Positions 16,951 to 24,793 of a stretch of DNA of 35,665 bases are shown piece after piece. Position numbers and translations under genes: made by a program. The notes beneath the pieces are model-generated. The model had not been told where the DNA came from. It did not search any database and was given only the letters and a program-made list of their open reading frames with translations. Origin of the DNA: a virus; IMG/VR virus record IMGVR_UViG_3300048015_000068, positions 1 to 35,665 of that record. One strand, 5' to 3'. How positions within the stretch are numbered: the stretch's first letter is position 1; each line of letters begins with the position of its first letter.

Positions 16951-17568
16951 TCAGCGCCCCTCCCGGATGTGTATTCCTTGGGAGGGCACGTATCTATTGT
17001 CGCCCTGACCCGCCTGAAACACACCCGCCCGAATTTCCGCGATCTTATTGGTTTCGCGTCGCTCGGCGGCAGCCTTATCAGCCTTGTAATACTCGATTGG
17101 AATTTTCATCAAGTAGCCTTTTACTTCGCGCGGTCCTTCTCTTGACACCACGCGCGCAATCGGCTCGCCGTTCCGGTCCGTCACATGCTCGTAGCCGGCA
17201 CGTTTGGCCCGGTAGATGCGGTCCTTCTGATCGTTGAACCAATAGAGGCGAAACCCAGGGATTTCCTCATGGTAGAGGGACAATTCCGGCTCCCCGAAAG
17301 GCATGCGCCCGCCTTCGTAGCGGATCGCCTCTTGGGCATCTTCAGCGGCCATGCGTCGCGCGGCCGCCGTGCGCTCCAGATGATCCTCCTGCGCCTCCAA
17401 TGTGAGCGGCACGCGATCAAGGAAGGCCGGATCGGTCAGCGGGCCCGATGCTTCCGGTGGCTCACCGCGCTCGCGGCCTTTCGATGCCCGCTCACGCCCC
17501 ATCGCGCGCTGCATGTCCAGACCCGCCGCATCGTTGCGCTCTTCCTGAATCGCCTTGGAAATCGCCAT
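16951..17568 (-). CDS. Conserved phage head-region protein (205 aa)
   Basis: ATG at 17568 has AAGGAT 8 nt upstream and starts 11 nt after the scaffold stop; the longer frame from 17613 would overlap the scaffold gene. The N-terminal half is charged and helical (SKAIQEERNDAAG, LTLEAQEDHLERTAAARRMA). The middle, PGFRLYWFNDQKDRIYRAKR and AGYEHVTDRNGEPIARVVSR, then GYLMKIPIEYYKADKAAAER, matches a small family encoded beside capsid genes: 'G...RW.ND...RI..A...GYE.V.........G.YLM.IP.E.Y..D'. The C-terminus ends NRYVPSQGIHIREGR. Its function is unknown to me. Confidence 0.7.
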   Translation of the reverse strand: MAISKAIQEERNDAAGLDMQRAMGRERASKGRERGEPPEASGPLTDPAFLDRVPLTLEAQEDHLERTAAARRMAAEDAQEAIRYEGGRMPFGEPELSLYHEEIPGFRLYWFNDQKDRIYRAKRAGYEHVTDRNGEPIARVVSREGPREVKGYLMKIPIEYYKADKAAAERRETNKIAEIRAGVFQAGQGDNRYVPSQGIHIREGR

Positions 17569-17579
17569 CGAACTATCCT

Positions 17580-18536
17580 TTAATCGAATTGCGCCCAGTA
17601 ACTGCTGGCCCATTCCGCTTCCGAGAGAGGTTTAGTACCGGCCTTTGCGTCGATCATCCGCTTGTAGCGGTGGAACTGGTCTTTGACCTCTTGTGGCATG
17701 GAAGCGAAGTCACGGCGCGGTCCACTGCCGCGGGCGCCAGGGGCTGGGGCTGCATTGCCCACGGCTGCCGCTGCTGTCCTGCGTGGGTTGGCAGCGCGCG
17801 GTTGGTTGCCCTCTGCCTGCGCGCCTGCCTCCTCTCCTTCCGCAGCAGCCGCAGACCCTGCGCGTTGCCCGCGGAACTTGCTCGGAAACATCGCCCTGAC
17901 ACCGGCCGTGGTGCGCTCCAGGTTTTCCTCGATCGATAGTTCCGGTTCGGCTGCTTGCAGCCGATTGGAAATTTCGGTCGCAGCCTGCGCCATGACAGGA
18001 TCTGTGTTGAACCACGGATTGCGCTGGGCCCACTCGATGACTTCTGGCGCCGGCGCCGCAGCCTGCGTGCTGACCGCAGGCTTGGTTGGCGCCGGCCGGG
18101 GCGCCTCTCTTTCTGCCTCCCGCAGCCGGCGATCGGCATCCTTGAACGCCGCTATATCGCCAGATTCCACGGCCGCATCCCGCTCGCGCTCCAGATCGGC
18201 CCGCGCTCGCTTGTAGGCAATCTCTTCCGTCTTGCGGACGCGCTCGCCCATGTCCTCGAGCAGTGTTACCGCGGTCGCGTTTTCCCGCGTCAGCTTTTCG
18301 ATGTGGCCGTTCATCGAGCGCAGGCGGGTGCGAAGCAGCGGCAGATCGTTTTCCGCCCGGCGGAGATATTCGTCGGCTTCGACGAAATTGCCGGGCGGCC
18401 CGCGGTATTCCTCACGCGGCCGCCAGCCGGTTACGCGGGCGCGAGCCTCAATCTCCTCCGCAGTCTCTCCAGCGCCACCAGCGACGGCCGCAGCACTGGA
18501 ATCGATGCCGTTCGCCACGGCCGCAGCCCCACTCAC
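17580..18536 (-). CDS. Scaffolding-like head assembly protein (318 aa)
   Basis: Residues 34-60 (RVTGWRPREEYRGPPGNFVE, ADEYLRRAENDLPLL) match the 'GW.PKEE..G....W.DA..F..R' start common in phage scaffold-type proteins. A long charged coiled-coil follows at ~70-150 (RSMNGHIEKLTRENATAVTL, AYKRARADLERERDAAVESG). Residues ~160-290 are Ala/Pro-rich and probably disordered, and the C-terminus is a short basic/aromatic helix (KDQFHRYKRMIDAKAGTKPL, SYWAQFD) such as binds capsid. It lies two genes before the major capsid gene. Scaffold function is inferred from architecture and position. The start overlaps the GroES-like gene stop by ATGA. Confidence 0.7.
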   Translation of the reverse strand: MSGAAAVANGIDSSAAAVAGGAGETAEEIEARARVTGWRPREEYRGPPGNFVEADEYLRRAENDLPLLRTRLRSMNGHIEKLTRENATAVTLLEDMGERVRKTEEIAYKRARADLERERDAAVESGDIAAFKDADRRLREAEREAPRPAPTKPAVSTQAAAPAPEVIEWAQRNPWFNTDPVMAQAATEISNRLQAAEPELSIEENLERTTAGVRAMFPSKFRGQRAGSAAAAEGEEAGAQAEGNQPRAANPRRTAAAAVGNAAPAPGARGSGPRRDFASMPQEVKDQFHRYKRMIDAKAGTKPLSEAEWASSYWAQFD

Positions 18537-19117
18537 TGCTGCAACTCCAGCGCCGGCGACATGGCGCCCGAAGGCACTCCGGCATCGTCATCCTGAGCCT
18601 TGCCCGACGCAACGCCAGGCAGGTCCAGCAGCTCGGCGCCATCGCGCGTAAACAGGTAGCTTTGGCCCATGGCCTCGAACAGTTCAGCGGTGCCTTGCGC
18701 CTCTGCCGGCTCATCCTCGCCGATGTCGGCCATACCCATCACGCCGGCGATGCTGCGGTCCTGCAGGACGCGGTAGAGCTTGCCGTCAAGGCCCGCATAT
18801 TCTTGGCCTGAGTAACGCTGGAAGCAAATGCGCGCGCCCACCTCCGGCCGATCGCCCTCCCAGCGCCTGGTGCCGTCCGAGTTCCAGGAAAACGCCATTG
18901 GACCCACGGCCACCATCACGCCCGTTGTGCTGGCCAGCGTCTGCGATTCCTGCAACGAGTCGGTCAGGATCACGCCGCCCTTCGACCGCATCATGGCCGG
19001 ATCGACCATGACAACCACCTTGTCGCAGCACGGCACGATGCCGCTGGCATTCTCGCCCGACCACTTCTGTAGCAGGAATTGCCCGTTGCCGGTGGCCAGC
19101 ACCCGATCTTCGTTCAT
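18533..19117 (-). CDS. Phage-encoded GroES-like co-chaperonin (194 aa)
   Basis: ATG at 19117 overlaps the upstream stop (ATGA); the in-frame extension to 19318 is not needed. Residues ~25-125 match the Cpn10 fold: IVPCCDKVVVMVD (GroES IRPLHDRVIV), RSKGGVILTDSLQESQTLAS with the mobile-loop hydrophobic triplet VIL (residues 49-51), and TGVMVAVGPMAFSW for GEVLAVG. EVGARICFQRYSGQEYAGLD and YRVLQDRSIAGVMG complete the barrel. A ~24-residue N-terminal and a ~70-residue acidic C-terminal extension are not part of GroES. It most likely replaces host GroES on GroEL to fold the capsid protein, as T4 gp31 does, and it lies directly upstream of scaffold and capsid genes. The assignment is by motif only. 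Confidence 0.75.
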   Translation of the reverse strand: MNEDRVLATGNGQFLLQKWSGENASGIVPCCDKVVVMVDPAMMRSKGGVILTDSLQESQTLASTTGVMVAVGPMAFSWNSDGTRRWEGDRPEVGARICFQRYSGQEYAGLDGKLYRVLQDRSIAGVMGMADIGEDEPAEAQGTAELFEAMGQSYLFTRDGAELLDLPGVASGKAQDDDAGVPSGAMSPALELQQ

Positions 19118-19485
19118 TCCTGATTCCCCGTGATTAGAAGTTTGCTCCACACGCACCCGAGCCGAATACTGACCGACCCGCGCCACATCACGTCGCCAAG
19201 CATTTCCGCTTGGTTCAGACCCACAAAATCCCGCGCCTCGAACCGTGGCGCCTGCCCCCAGAACAGCCGAGAGCCGTTTCCCGCTTTGCGCGCATAGTGC
19301 TGCGCCCAAAACAGCCACTGCTCGACCGCTTCGCCTTCATCAGCAAACAACGCCGGCAGCGGGTCATCCGCGCGCATTTGGCCGCCGCTGGTGACAATGA
19401 CAAATTTGGCGCCATCAGGCGCGCCGCTTCCATCGAGAACCCGTTTGTCCCGCTCAAACTCCTCTACTGCATCGCATAGCCTCAT
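19114..19485 (-). CDS. Unknown phage head-operon protein (123 aa)
   Basis: ATG at 19485 overlaps the upstream stop by ATGA, and the stop overlaps the GroES-like start by ATGA. The sequence is a mixed alpha/beta protein: MRLCDAVEEFERDKRVLDGS, KFVIVTSGGQMRADDPLPAL, and EGEAVEQWLFWAQHYARKAG. No catalytic or metal motif is seen and I do not recognise the family. Tight coupling suggests a role in head assembly or virion composition. Confidence 0.6.
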   Translation of the reverse strand: MRLCDAVEEFERDKRVLDGSGAPDGAKFVIVTSGGQMRADDPLPALFADEGEAVEQWLFWAQHYARKAGNGSRLFWGQAPRFEARDFVGLNQAEMLGDVMWRGSVSIRLGCVWSKLLITGNQE

Positions 19486-19808
19486 TCGGCCTGCTCCTCA
19501 ACGCCGCCTAGCAGCTCGGCATAAAAAGCCCGGATATGCTCAAGCGTCACGCCGGCCGCTTCTTTGGCCATCAGCGCCCGCCCCCGAGCTTCCTGCTCGA
19601 AGGCAAGATCCTTGGAACCGGCCAGCCACCCAGCCGTGGCACGTTCCACCACGCTGTCCCCGAACTCATTGAGCCACACCAGGAACAGGCGGCTGACCGG
19701 GTGGTGGCGCCACAACCCCCACTGCTCCGGGCTGAGCTGGCGCAGCACCTCCAGGTCCTGCAAGGAGCGCCGGGTTGGTTTCTGGCCCTCCGCCTGTGTC
19801 TCCTGCAT
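19482..19808 (-). CDS. Small helical protein overlapping the portal 3' end (108 aa)
   Basis: ATG at 19808 has GGAGG 6 nt upstream, one of the best ribosome-binding sites in the window. The longer frame from 19952 adds an Arg-rich shadow of the portal gene. The product is helical: RRSLQDLEVLRQLSPEQWGL, WRHHPVSRLFLVWLNEFGDS, then a charged C-terminus EHIRAFYAELLGG. No family is recognised. The first 143 nt of the gene lie within the portal's Pro/Gly-rich C-terminal coding sequence, a much longer overlap than any other in the operon. The stop overlaps the next start by ATGA. Confidence 0.6.
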   Translation of the reverse strand: MQETQAEGQKPTRRSLQDLEVLRQLSPEQWGLWRHHPVSRLFLVWLNEFGDSVVERATAGWLAGSKDLAFEQEARGRALMAKEAAGVTLEHIRAFYAELLGGVEEQAE

Positions 19809-21822
19809 TGAGCGCCTCCACCTTGGCCTGCATCGCGCGCAGCTGCGCGTCATACCAGGCGATATTGACCTCAGAATCGGCCTTTTTGGCCTGCGCCAGC
19901 TGGTTGATCGCCTGCGCAAGCGCCAGGATTTCCGCGGCCTTGTCCTTGCCACGGCGCATAGCCAGATCGGCCTCTTCGTGCACGGCTCGCATGCGCGCCT
20001 CGTAATCGCGGCGGTCCTGCTCCTGCTTGCGCAATTCCAGGGTCGCCGCCCCCGTCACAATCTCAGGATTAGGCGATGGCTGCTTTTTCAGCAGTTTGTC
20101 GATGTCCGTGAACATCGAGGCGCTCAACATCTGCTGGCGGATAAGATGCCCGTCGAAATAAGGATCGTCTTTGAACTGCATCAAAAACTGCGCCATGCCC
20201 AGGCGCTGCATGTCTGTGACCATCTGCGGGTCGGAAACGGGTATGACACCCAATCCGCGCGCGTAGTCGGCGGCTGAGATTTCCCGCCATTCAGATCCCG
20301 ATCGAAAGCCGGATTGCTGCGGCAGGTAGCGCCGGTTCAGGCGCGCCAGCTTCTTGAACTCCCACTTCAGCGAGCGGTGCACGCGCTTGTAAATCGCGGA
20401 GAATACCTTCAGGCCCTGCTCGATCAGGGCGAGCGTGGCCACGCCAGATGTGTTGTCGCCGGGCAAGTCGCCGACCATCACGTCTTTGACCGAGGCGATT
20501 TCCTTGCCGGCCTCTACCAGAAACTGCACCAGCGCAAACAGCACTTGCGACGGGCCCGGAAACGGAATTGGCACGATCGAATCCTTGATTGTGCCCCCGG
20601 TGGCGTTCACCGGCTTGTACTCGCCGGGGGCGAACCGCATCGACCCGGCGTACACAGACAGAGAGGCCGCATAAAACCCGCCGCCGGTGTTGGCCAAATG
20701 CCCCGCGTCGAACAACTGGTTAAGCGAAGTATTGATCGCCTCATTGATAGGGTAGAGCAAATTGCCGAAGCCCAGGCCGTAAATCCCACTCTCAGGGTTG
20801 GGAATGAAGCAATACGGTGTGTAATATTCGACCGCATCGATTTTGATGATCTCGCCCGACTGGTCGCTTTCTATTGTCTCGTCATCATAAGCCGCCCGGA
20901 TGCGGGCCAGCTTCATGCTGTCTTTTGCGACGGTCACAATATACGGCTCGGCGTATCCGTCGCCGTCCAGGTCGATGCGCCGGTGCTGCTCGAGAAAGGT
21001 GATCGCGGCCGATGTATCTTCGTGCGATTCCTGATCGTGGCCGTAATTCTCGTCACGGAAAATCGCAAGCCGGATGTTAGTTTCCACCTCATGCGGGTAA
21101 AGCATCAGGATTTCCGTCTTACGCGCGTCCTCGAAGCGGGGGGCGTGATAGTTCACGACCAGGTTGCGCGCATCGACCAGGTCCGAAAGGTTGCGCTGCA
21201 GGCGCGGCGAGAAATAGGACTTGCGGAACATCGCGCCCACGATCGACAGGATCAGCAGCAGGCGATCGGTGTCGGGTTCCCATTCCGGCATTTCCTCCAG
21301 CAGCTGCCAGGACATGTGCTCGCCGATGCGATCGGCCACCGATTGCTTGGTGCCGGGCGGCTCGACCCACACCGGCTTGCCATCGGCGCCCGCGACAGGC
21401 TGTCCCGTCTGAGGATCCTTAAGCGGCACGCCATCGTCGCGCCCATCCACCGTGCCCTTGACCACATCCTTGCTGCGGATGATGGCCGGGTAGGCGCGGG
21501 CGTGGAACTGGATGGCGGCCGAGGTGATGAGTGGATAGACGACGTTGCTGGCCTTAGGCCACGGATAGGTCTTTTCCTGGGCAATCTGCTGCGCCAGGTT
21601 CAGCCACTTCTCATATTTCTCTAACCAATCGCTGCGGCTCTGCTCGTCTATCCGGTAATCCTGCAACACGCGATTGACGATGGAGCCGATCTCGCCGTCC
21701 TCCAGCTCGCCGGCGAGGTTGTCCATATCGGCCCAGCGCAGCAGCAGATCGAGCACGCTTTCCTTGGCCCCGGGCGCGGGCAATGCGGTTTCGTTCATTT
21801 CGGCGAAAAGCCCGTCGGCCAT
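19666..21822 (-). CDS. Portal protein, P22-type (718 aa)
   Basis: The protein has typical podoviral portal features: YEKWLNLAQQIAQEKTYPWP and KASNVVYPLITSAAIQFHAR near the N-terminus (clip/wing start), and VNYHAPRFEDARKTEILML. A crown/stem region reads NQLFDAGHLANTGGGFYAAS, then VPIPFPGPSQVLFALVQFLV, then ASVKDVMVGDLPGDNTSGVA, ending ALIEQGLKVFSAIYKRVHRS. The C-terminal ~90 residues form a charged coiled coil (QEQDRRDYEARMRAVHEEAD), then a Pro/Gly/Ala tail. It forms the dodecameric channel for DNA entry and exit and binds the terminase. Length is close to P22 gp1 (725 aa). ATG at 21822 overlaps the upstream stop (TGATG). Confidence 0.85.
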   Translation of the reverse strand: MADGLFAEMNETALPAPGAKESVLDLLLRWADMDNLAGELEDGEIGSIVNRVLQDYRIDEQSRSDWLEKYEKWLNLAQQIAQEKTYPWPKASNVVYPLITSAAIQFHARAYPAIIRSKDVVKGTVDGRDDGVPLKDPQTGQPVAGADGKPVWVEPPGTKQSVADRIGEHMSWQLLEEMPEWEPDTDRLLLILSIVGAMFRKSYFSPRLQRNLSDLVDARNLVVNYHAPRFEDARKTEILMLYPHEVETNIRLAIFRDENYGHDQESHEDTSAAITFLEQHRRIDLDGDGYAEPYIVTVAKDSMKLARIRAAYDDETIESDQSGEIIKIDAVEYYTPYCFIPNPESGIYGLGFGNLLYPINEAINTSLNQLFDAGHLANTGGGFYAASLSVYAGSMRFAPGEYKPVNATGGTIKDSIVPIPFPGPSQVLFALVQFLVEAGKEIASVKDVMVGDLPGDNTSGVATLALIEQGLKVFSAIYKRVHRSLKWEFKKLARLNRRYLPQQSGFRSGSEWREISAADYARGLGVIPVSDPQMVTDMQRLGMAQFLMQFKDDPYFDGHLIRQQMLSASMFTDIDKLLKKQPSPNPEIVTGAATLELRKQEQDRRDYEARMRAVHEEADLAMRRGKDKAAEILALAQAINQLAQAKKADSEVNIAWYDAQLRAMQAKVEALNAGDTGGGPETNPALLAGPGGAAPAQPGAVGVVAPPPGQPPVPGVAQ

Positions 21823-22082
21823 CAGGATGGCGCCCCAGGGAAGGCGAAGGTCAGAAAATCGCGCAGAAGACGGGCCTGCAAGGGGCTAAGCTCGATTTCG
21901 ACCGCATCGACTCGCACGGCGCCGCCCAGGTGCACCACCAGCGCCGTCTTGTCGGGGTGATCCGGGCTTACCCGGTGGCTGAATTGCGCGCTTTCGCAAG
22001 CACCCGGCACGCGGGCACTGAGCACGTTCTCGAACGATATCGAGACAACCAGCCCGTCGAAGATGGCTTGCCGGCTTACCAC
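21822..22082 (-). CDS. Small unknown protein before the portal (86 aa)
   Basis: The start is GTG at 22082, inside the last codons of the HslV-like gene, with AAGGTG a few bases upstream. The product is beta-rich in the middle (DKTALVVHLGGAVRVDAVEI) and helical at the end (SPLQARLLRDFLTFAF). I do not recognise the family. It is coupled at both ends, and the segment carries no competing frame, which supports it as real. Confidence 0.55.
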   Translation of the reverse strand: MVSRQAIFDGLVVSISFENVLSARVPGACESAQFSHRVSPDHPDKTALVVHLGGAVRVDAVEIELSPLQARLLRDFLTFAFPGAPS

Positions 22083-22513
22083 ACGCGCACCTTGGTCACC
22101 GGAGCGCGCGCGGAATCGGTATGCGCGATAGCCAAATCCACCGCCGCAGCGGCGCTGGCGCCCGCGGCCATCGCGCCCAAAAGAAAGCTGTGCACGCAGC
22201 CGATCGCATAAAACGGCGCCTCGGCCTGGTAGAAATTGCCTTCGCCAAACATGAATAGGCGGCCGTCGCGATAAGCGATCATGGCCGCAAACCCGCCCTG
22301 CGGCACCGCGGGCATTTCGTCCAGGTTGTACATCAACAAATCACAGGCTCGAAGCTTAGTAATGAACAGACTTGAATATCCGGCATCACCCGAAACCCCG
22401 ACCACCGCTCGACCCAAATCGTGGATTTTGGTTACGCGCCCCGCCAGCATGTAGTCGCGGAAAAGCGCGCTATCGGCCGCCATTATGCCATCCTTGAAGG
22501 CCACGGCAGTCAT
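22076..22513 (-). CDS. HslV/proteasome-like N-terminal nucleophile hydrolase (145 aa)
   Basis: ATG at 22513 overlaps the upstream stop by ATGA; the frame upstream of it is a shadow. The N-terminus is MTAVAFKDGIMAADSALFRD. After Met removal it would expose Thr2 as nucleophile, with Asp14 and Lys29 (in GRVTKIH) in the Asp17/Lys33 positions of HslV and proteasome beta subunits. Then follow VVGVSGDAGYSSLF (family G.GD.AD), RDGRLFMFGEGNFYQAEAPF and YAIGCVHSFLLGAMAAGASA; the last matches the AIGSG...A.GA...GASA...A helix of these Ntn hydrolases. It is shorter than HslV (about 175 aa). Between terminase and portal it could act as a maturation protease, but the substrate is unknown. No HslU-like ATPase is seen nearby. 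Confidence 0.7.
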   Translation of the reverse strand: MTAVAFKDGIMAADSALFRDYMLAGRVTKIHDLGRAVVGVSGDAGYSSLFITKLRACDLLMYNLDEMPAVPQGGFAAMIAYRDGRLFMFGEGNFYQAEAPFYAIGCVHSFLLGAMAAGASAAAAVDLAIAHTDSARAPVTKVRVW

Positions 22514-22800
22514 GCCGACGTCTTTGCCCGAAACTCGCCACACCACCAATCGTCCTCGATCAGCGGAAAACAGGCGATGATCTGCGGCGCAAAAGCGGGG
22601 CCTTGCGGCGCCACGGCCACCACGGGCCGCGCCGCCGGCACCATAATGATGGTGGCCTGCGGGCTGCGCGCCCGGCACTCCACCTGCTTATCTTTACCCT
22701 TGTTGCGGTAGCGGCAATCCCTGCAATGGCCAAGGCCTGCGCGTTCACCGACCGTTTCTGACGCTTGGCGCACGGGCAAAATCAAATTGTTCATCGACAT
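22510..22800 (-). CDS. Cys-motif (zinc-binding?) phage protein (96 aa)
   Basis: The sequence has CRDC at residues 26-29, a third Cys at ~42 (VECRARSP) and a final WWCGEF near the C-terminus. This CxxC...C.R..P...WCGEF arrangement recurs in small phage and bacterial proteins and probably binds zinc. Between them lies a beta-rich IIMVPAARPVVAVAPQGPAF. The gene begins at ATG 22800, directly after the terminase stop (TGAATG), or at a second ATG two codons later. It ends by ATGA on the HslV-like gene. The function is unknown. Confidence 0.6.
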   Translation of the reverse strand: MSMNNLILPVRQASETVGERAGLGHCRDCRYRNKGKDKQVECRARSPQATIIMVPAARPVVAVAPQGPAFAPQIIACFPLIEDDWWCGEFRAKTSA

Positions 22801-24306
22801 TCAGTACCCCGTAACGCCGCTGCGCGACATGTCATCGAAACCCGCATACTGGTTGTGGCCGGCCAGTCCAGCGCCCTCCGGCTCCCGCAAAGCGCGTCCA
22901 AACAGCCATGCCCCTTGATACGTAAACGCATCCGCGACGTGTGAGAATTCGTTTTTATTGGGCTTATTCTCATATTTCTCGCCGGAAACGTGTACGCGCC
23001 GATAATGGTAGCCGCCCAAAAGCGCTTTTCGCAGGCGCTTGCAACGAGGATGCAGCCCGAACTGAGCTCGGCCTCCGCGAACCAGGCCTCGTAACGCCCG
23101 TCTGGTGCCCTCTAACCGAATACGTAGTGTCTGCGGCGCTGGTTTAATCAGAATTCCTTTGGCTGCAGCGATTTCAAAGCATGTGCGTGCATCTGTCTGC
23201 TGACGCTCGCCGCCAGCGGGATCACCTATGTCCTCGAACTCGCACCCGCGCATATTTCGATCAGAGTAACGAAGCACATAATCCGAGAATTCGTCGAACC
23301 CCATGCCATCGGCACATAATTCATCCGTGACAATCCACCGCCCGTCCAGCGTTTCCTGCCCAAACACACAGGATGGAGTTAGCCCAAAGTCGTATGACCG
23401 CAAGATCGGCAGTTCGGGGTTCAGCCGGGGCCACTTTTTGGGATCATCCGGGCAATGCTGTTCCTCTGAATATTCGGGGAAAACAGCCATGCCATCAACG
23501 GAAAATCCATAATCTCCATGGATGTAGACCTTTACCCAGTCCTTCGATTTGCCCACGGCCAGGCGCTCGTAATAGGCGGGCGGCAGGTTGCGGATGTTTT
23601 CGGCCGCCCTCGATGTGCCCGAAGGCTGCTTGAAAATGGCCGAGAACGTGTCTTTGGTGAACAGCTTGGCCTTGGGATCACGCGCGAGCAGCGCCCGGTT
23701 TAGCGTCTCGATGTCCTCGCGGTGATCTTCCTCCTCGAAAAACTTATACCACTTCGATTCCGTATCCGGCGGGTTGGTATCCCCCCAGACCCCGGACCAG
23801 GTGCAGCCGCCATCTTTCATCGACGGATACCGGCCGACGCGGCCCATCACCGCCTCCCAGATCGACCAAGGGATGTCGCGGCCCTCGTTGAGCCAAGCGC
23901 CGGTGTATTCGGTCGACAGCAGGTTGCCGAGCTGGTCAGGGCGATCGAGCGCGCGGAAGCATACTTCTATGTCGGCCGTGGGCTCGTTGTCGGCCGCGCG
24001 AAAGGCTTTCAGAATGTAGTTGTGCGATGTCGCGCGCCAATCGCCGCAAACGTAAGGCGGAAACCATTGCAGGAACGTGCGCTCGGTGCTGTCCTCCAAC
24101 TGCCTGAAGCTGTTGCGGATCACCACGAAACGTGTGTGGCGTATGCCGTCCCACCCGGGCGCCTGGCGCAGGCCGCGGTAAGGCAATTCCCAGCAGCACC
24201 CCGAGCTTTTGCCCGACCCGAAAGGCCCCATCAGGCCACGGATGAAGGCGTCGGATTGGGAAAAGCGAAGGACGGTGGGAACGTCTTTGTAGGAATAGGG
24301 GACCAT
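22801..24306 (-). CDS. terL: Terminase large subunit (501 aa)
   Basis: Residues 27-34 are GPFGSGKS, the Walker A P-loop of the packaging ATPase. TEYTGAWLNEGRDI at ~132-145 is the Walker B/catalytic glutamate region, and WGDTNPP (~174-180) is the coupling motif. The C-terminal RNase H-like nuclease starts at LRSYDFGLTPS (~302-312, metal-binding Asp). It continues with EDIGDPAGGERQQTD, and its last acidic motif is FSHVADAFTYQG near the C-terminus. The enzyme cuts concatemeric DNA and pumps it through the portal. The small subunit lies about 2.5 kb upstream rather than adjacent. Starts at ATG 24306, a few bases after the preceding gene. Confidence 0.9.
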   Translation of the reverse strand: MVPYSYKDVPTVLRFSQSDAFIRGLMGPFGSGKSSGCCWELPYRGLRQAPGWDGIRHTRFVVIRNSFRQLEDSTERTFLQWFPPYVCGDWRATSHNYILKAFRAADNEPTADIEVCFRALDRPDQLGNLLSTEYTGAWLNEGRDIPWSIWEAVMGRVGRYPSMKDGGCTWSGVWGDTNPPDTESKWYKFFEEEDHREDIETLNRALLARDPKAKLFTKDTFSAIFKQPSGTSRAAENIRNLPPAYYERLAVGKSKDWVKVYIHGDYGFSVDGMAVFPEYSEEQHCPDDPKKWPRLNPELPILRSYDFGLTPSCVFGQETLDGRWIVTDELCADGMGFDEFSDYVLRYSDRNMRGCEFEDIGDPAGGERQQTDARTCFEIAAAKGILIKPAPQTLRIRLEGTRRALRGLVRGGRAQFGLHPRCKRLRKALLGGYHYRRVHVSGEKYENKPNKNEFSHVADAFTYQGAWLFGRALREPEGAGLAGHNQYAGFDDMSRSGVTGY

Positions 24307-24312
24307 GCGCGA

Positions 24313-24558
24313 TTAAGGGTGCGCCCGCCTGCTTTTCGGGTGCATCAGATCGCCGACAGGATGCGCCATCTCCATGTCGGGATACTTGGCCGCAACCTTG
24401 CGCCGCACCGCAGCCTTCTCCACCGGCGAGCCGTTGGCAGCCACGCGCGATAACGCCGCGCGGGCATGACCTTTGTCTTCCACCGGATACCGCCGCCCAG
24501 GCAGGGCAAAATCCTTGCCCGGAAGCGCGCGCCGATCGGCTGCCGATAGCTTGCCCAT
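24313..24558 (-). CDS. Small basic conserved protein (81 aa)
   Basis: ATG at 24558 follows the upstream stop by 1 nt. The product contains ALPGRRYPVEDKGHARAALS and NGSPVEKAAVRRKVAAKYPD. This matches a widely distributed small domain with the pattern 'LPG..YPI.D..HARNAL.R....GTP.EKA.VR.KV..K.P', seen alone in phages and fused to larger proteins elsewhere. The function is not established to my knowledge; it is basic and could bind nucleic acid or virion components. It sits just before the large terminase. Confidence 0.65.
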   Translation of the reverse strand: MGKLSAADRRALPGKDFALPGRRYPVEDKGHARAALSRVAANGSPVEKAAVRRKVAAKYPDMEMAHPVGDLMHPKSRRAHP

Positions 24559-24559
24559 C

Positions 24560-24793
24560 CTATCGCCGCGCCGCGCTCTTACCGCTTTTGGCACGCGCTG
24601 CACTCTTGGTCGCAGGCGCCGTCACTGTCGGGCGTTCGGCCGAGAAGTGCTCGGTTTCCTTGTAACGGCCACGCACTACGCTCGATCGCGAGATCAGCCA
24701 GCCGTTCTCGATTTTGCGGATGCGCACGCTTTCGGAATCGCCGGACGGGGCTGCAGCCAGCGTCTGACCGCGCGGCGCGGCCTTTCTAGCCAA
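24560..24793 (-). CDS. Small basic protein with TTG start (77 aa)
   Basis: The start is TTG at 24793, overlapping the upstream stop, with AAGG about 9 nt before it. The product has a basic N-terminus (RKAAPRGQTLAAA), a central beta segment (ESVRIRKIENGWLISRSSVV) and a Lys/Ala-rich tail (TKSAARAKSGKSAARR) reminiscent of DNA-binding tails. No family is recognised. Confidence 0.5.
   Translation of the reverse strand: MARKAAPRGQTLAAAPSGDSESVRIRKIENGWLISRSSVVRGRYKETEHFSAERPTVTAPATKSAARAKSGKSAARR

Noticed and set aside
20314-21624. 436-codon plus-strand frame opposite the portal gene
   Set aside because: It is the complement of a portal gene with clear protein signature; the product is Arg/His-rich with no motif.
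23722-24453. 243-codon plus-strand frame opposite the terminase gene
   Set aside because: Shadow of terL, typical of high-GC antisense frames.
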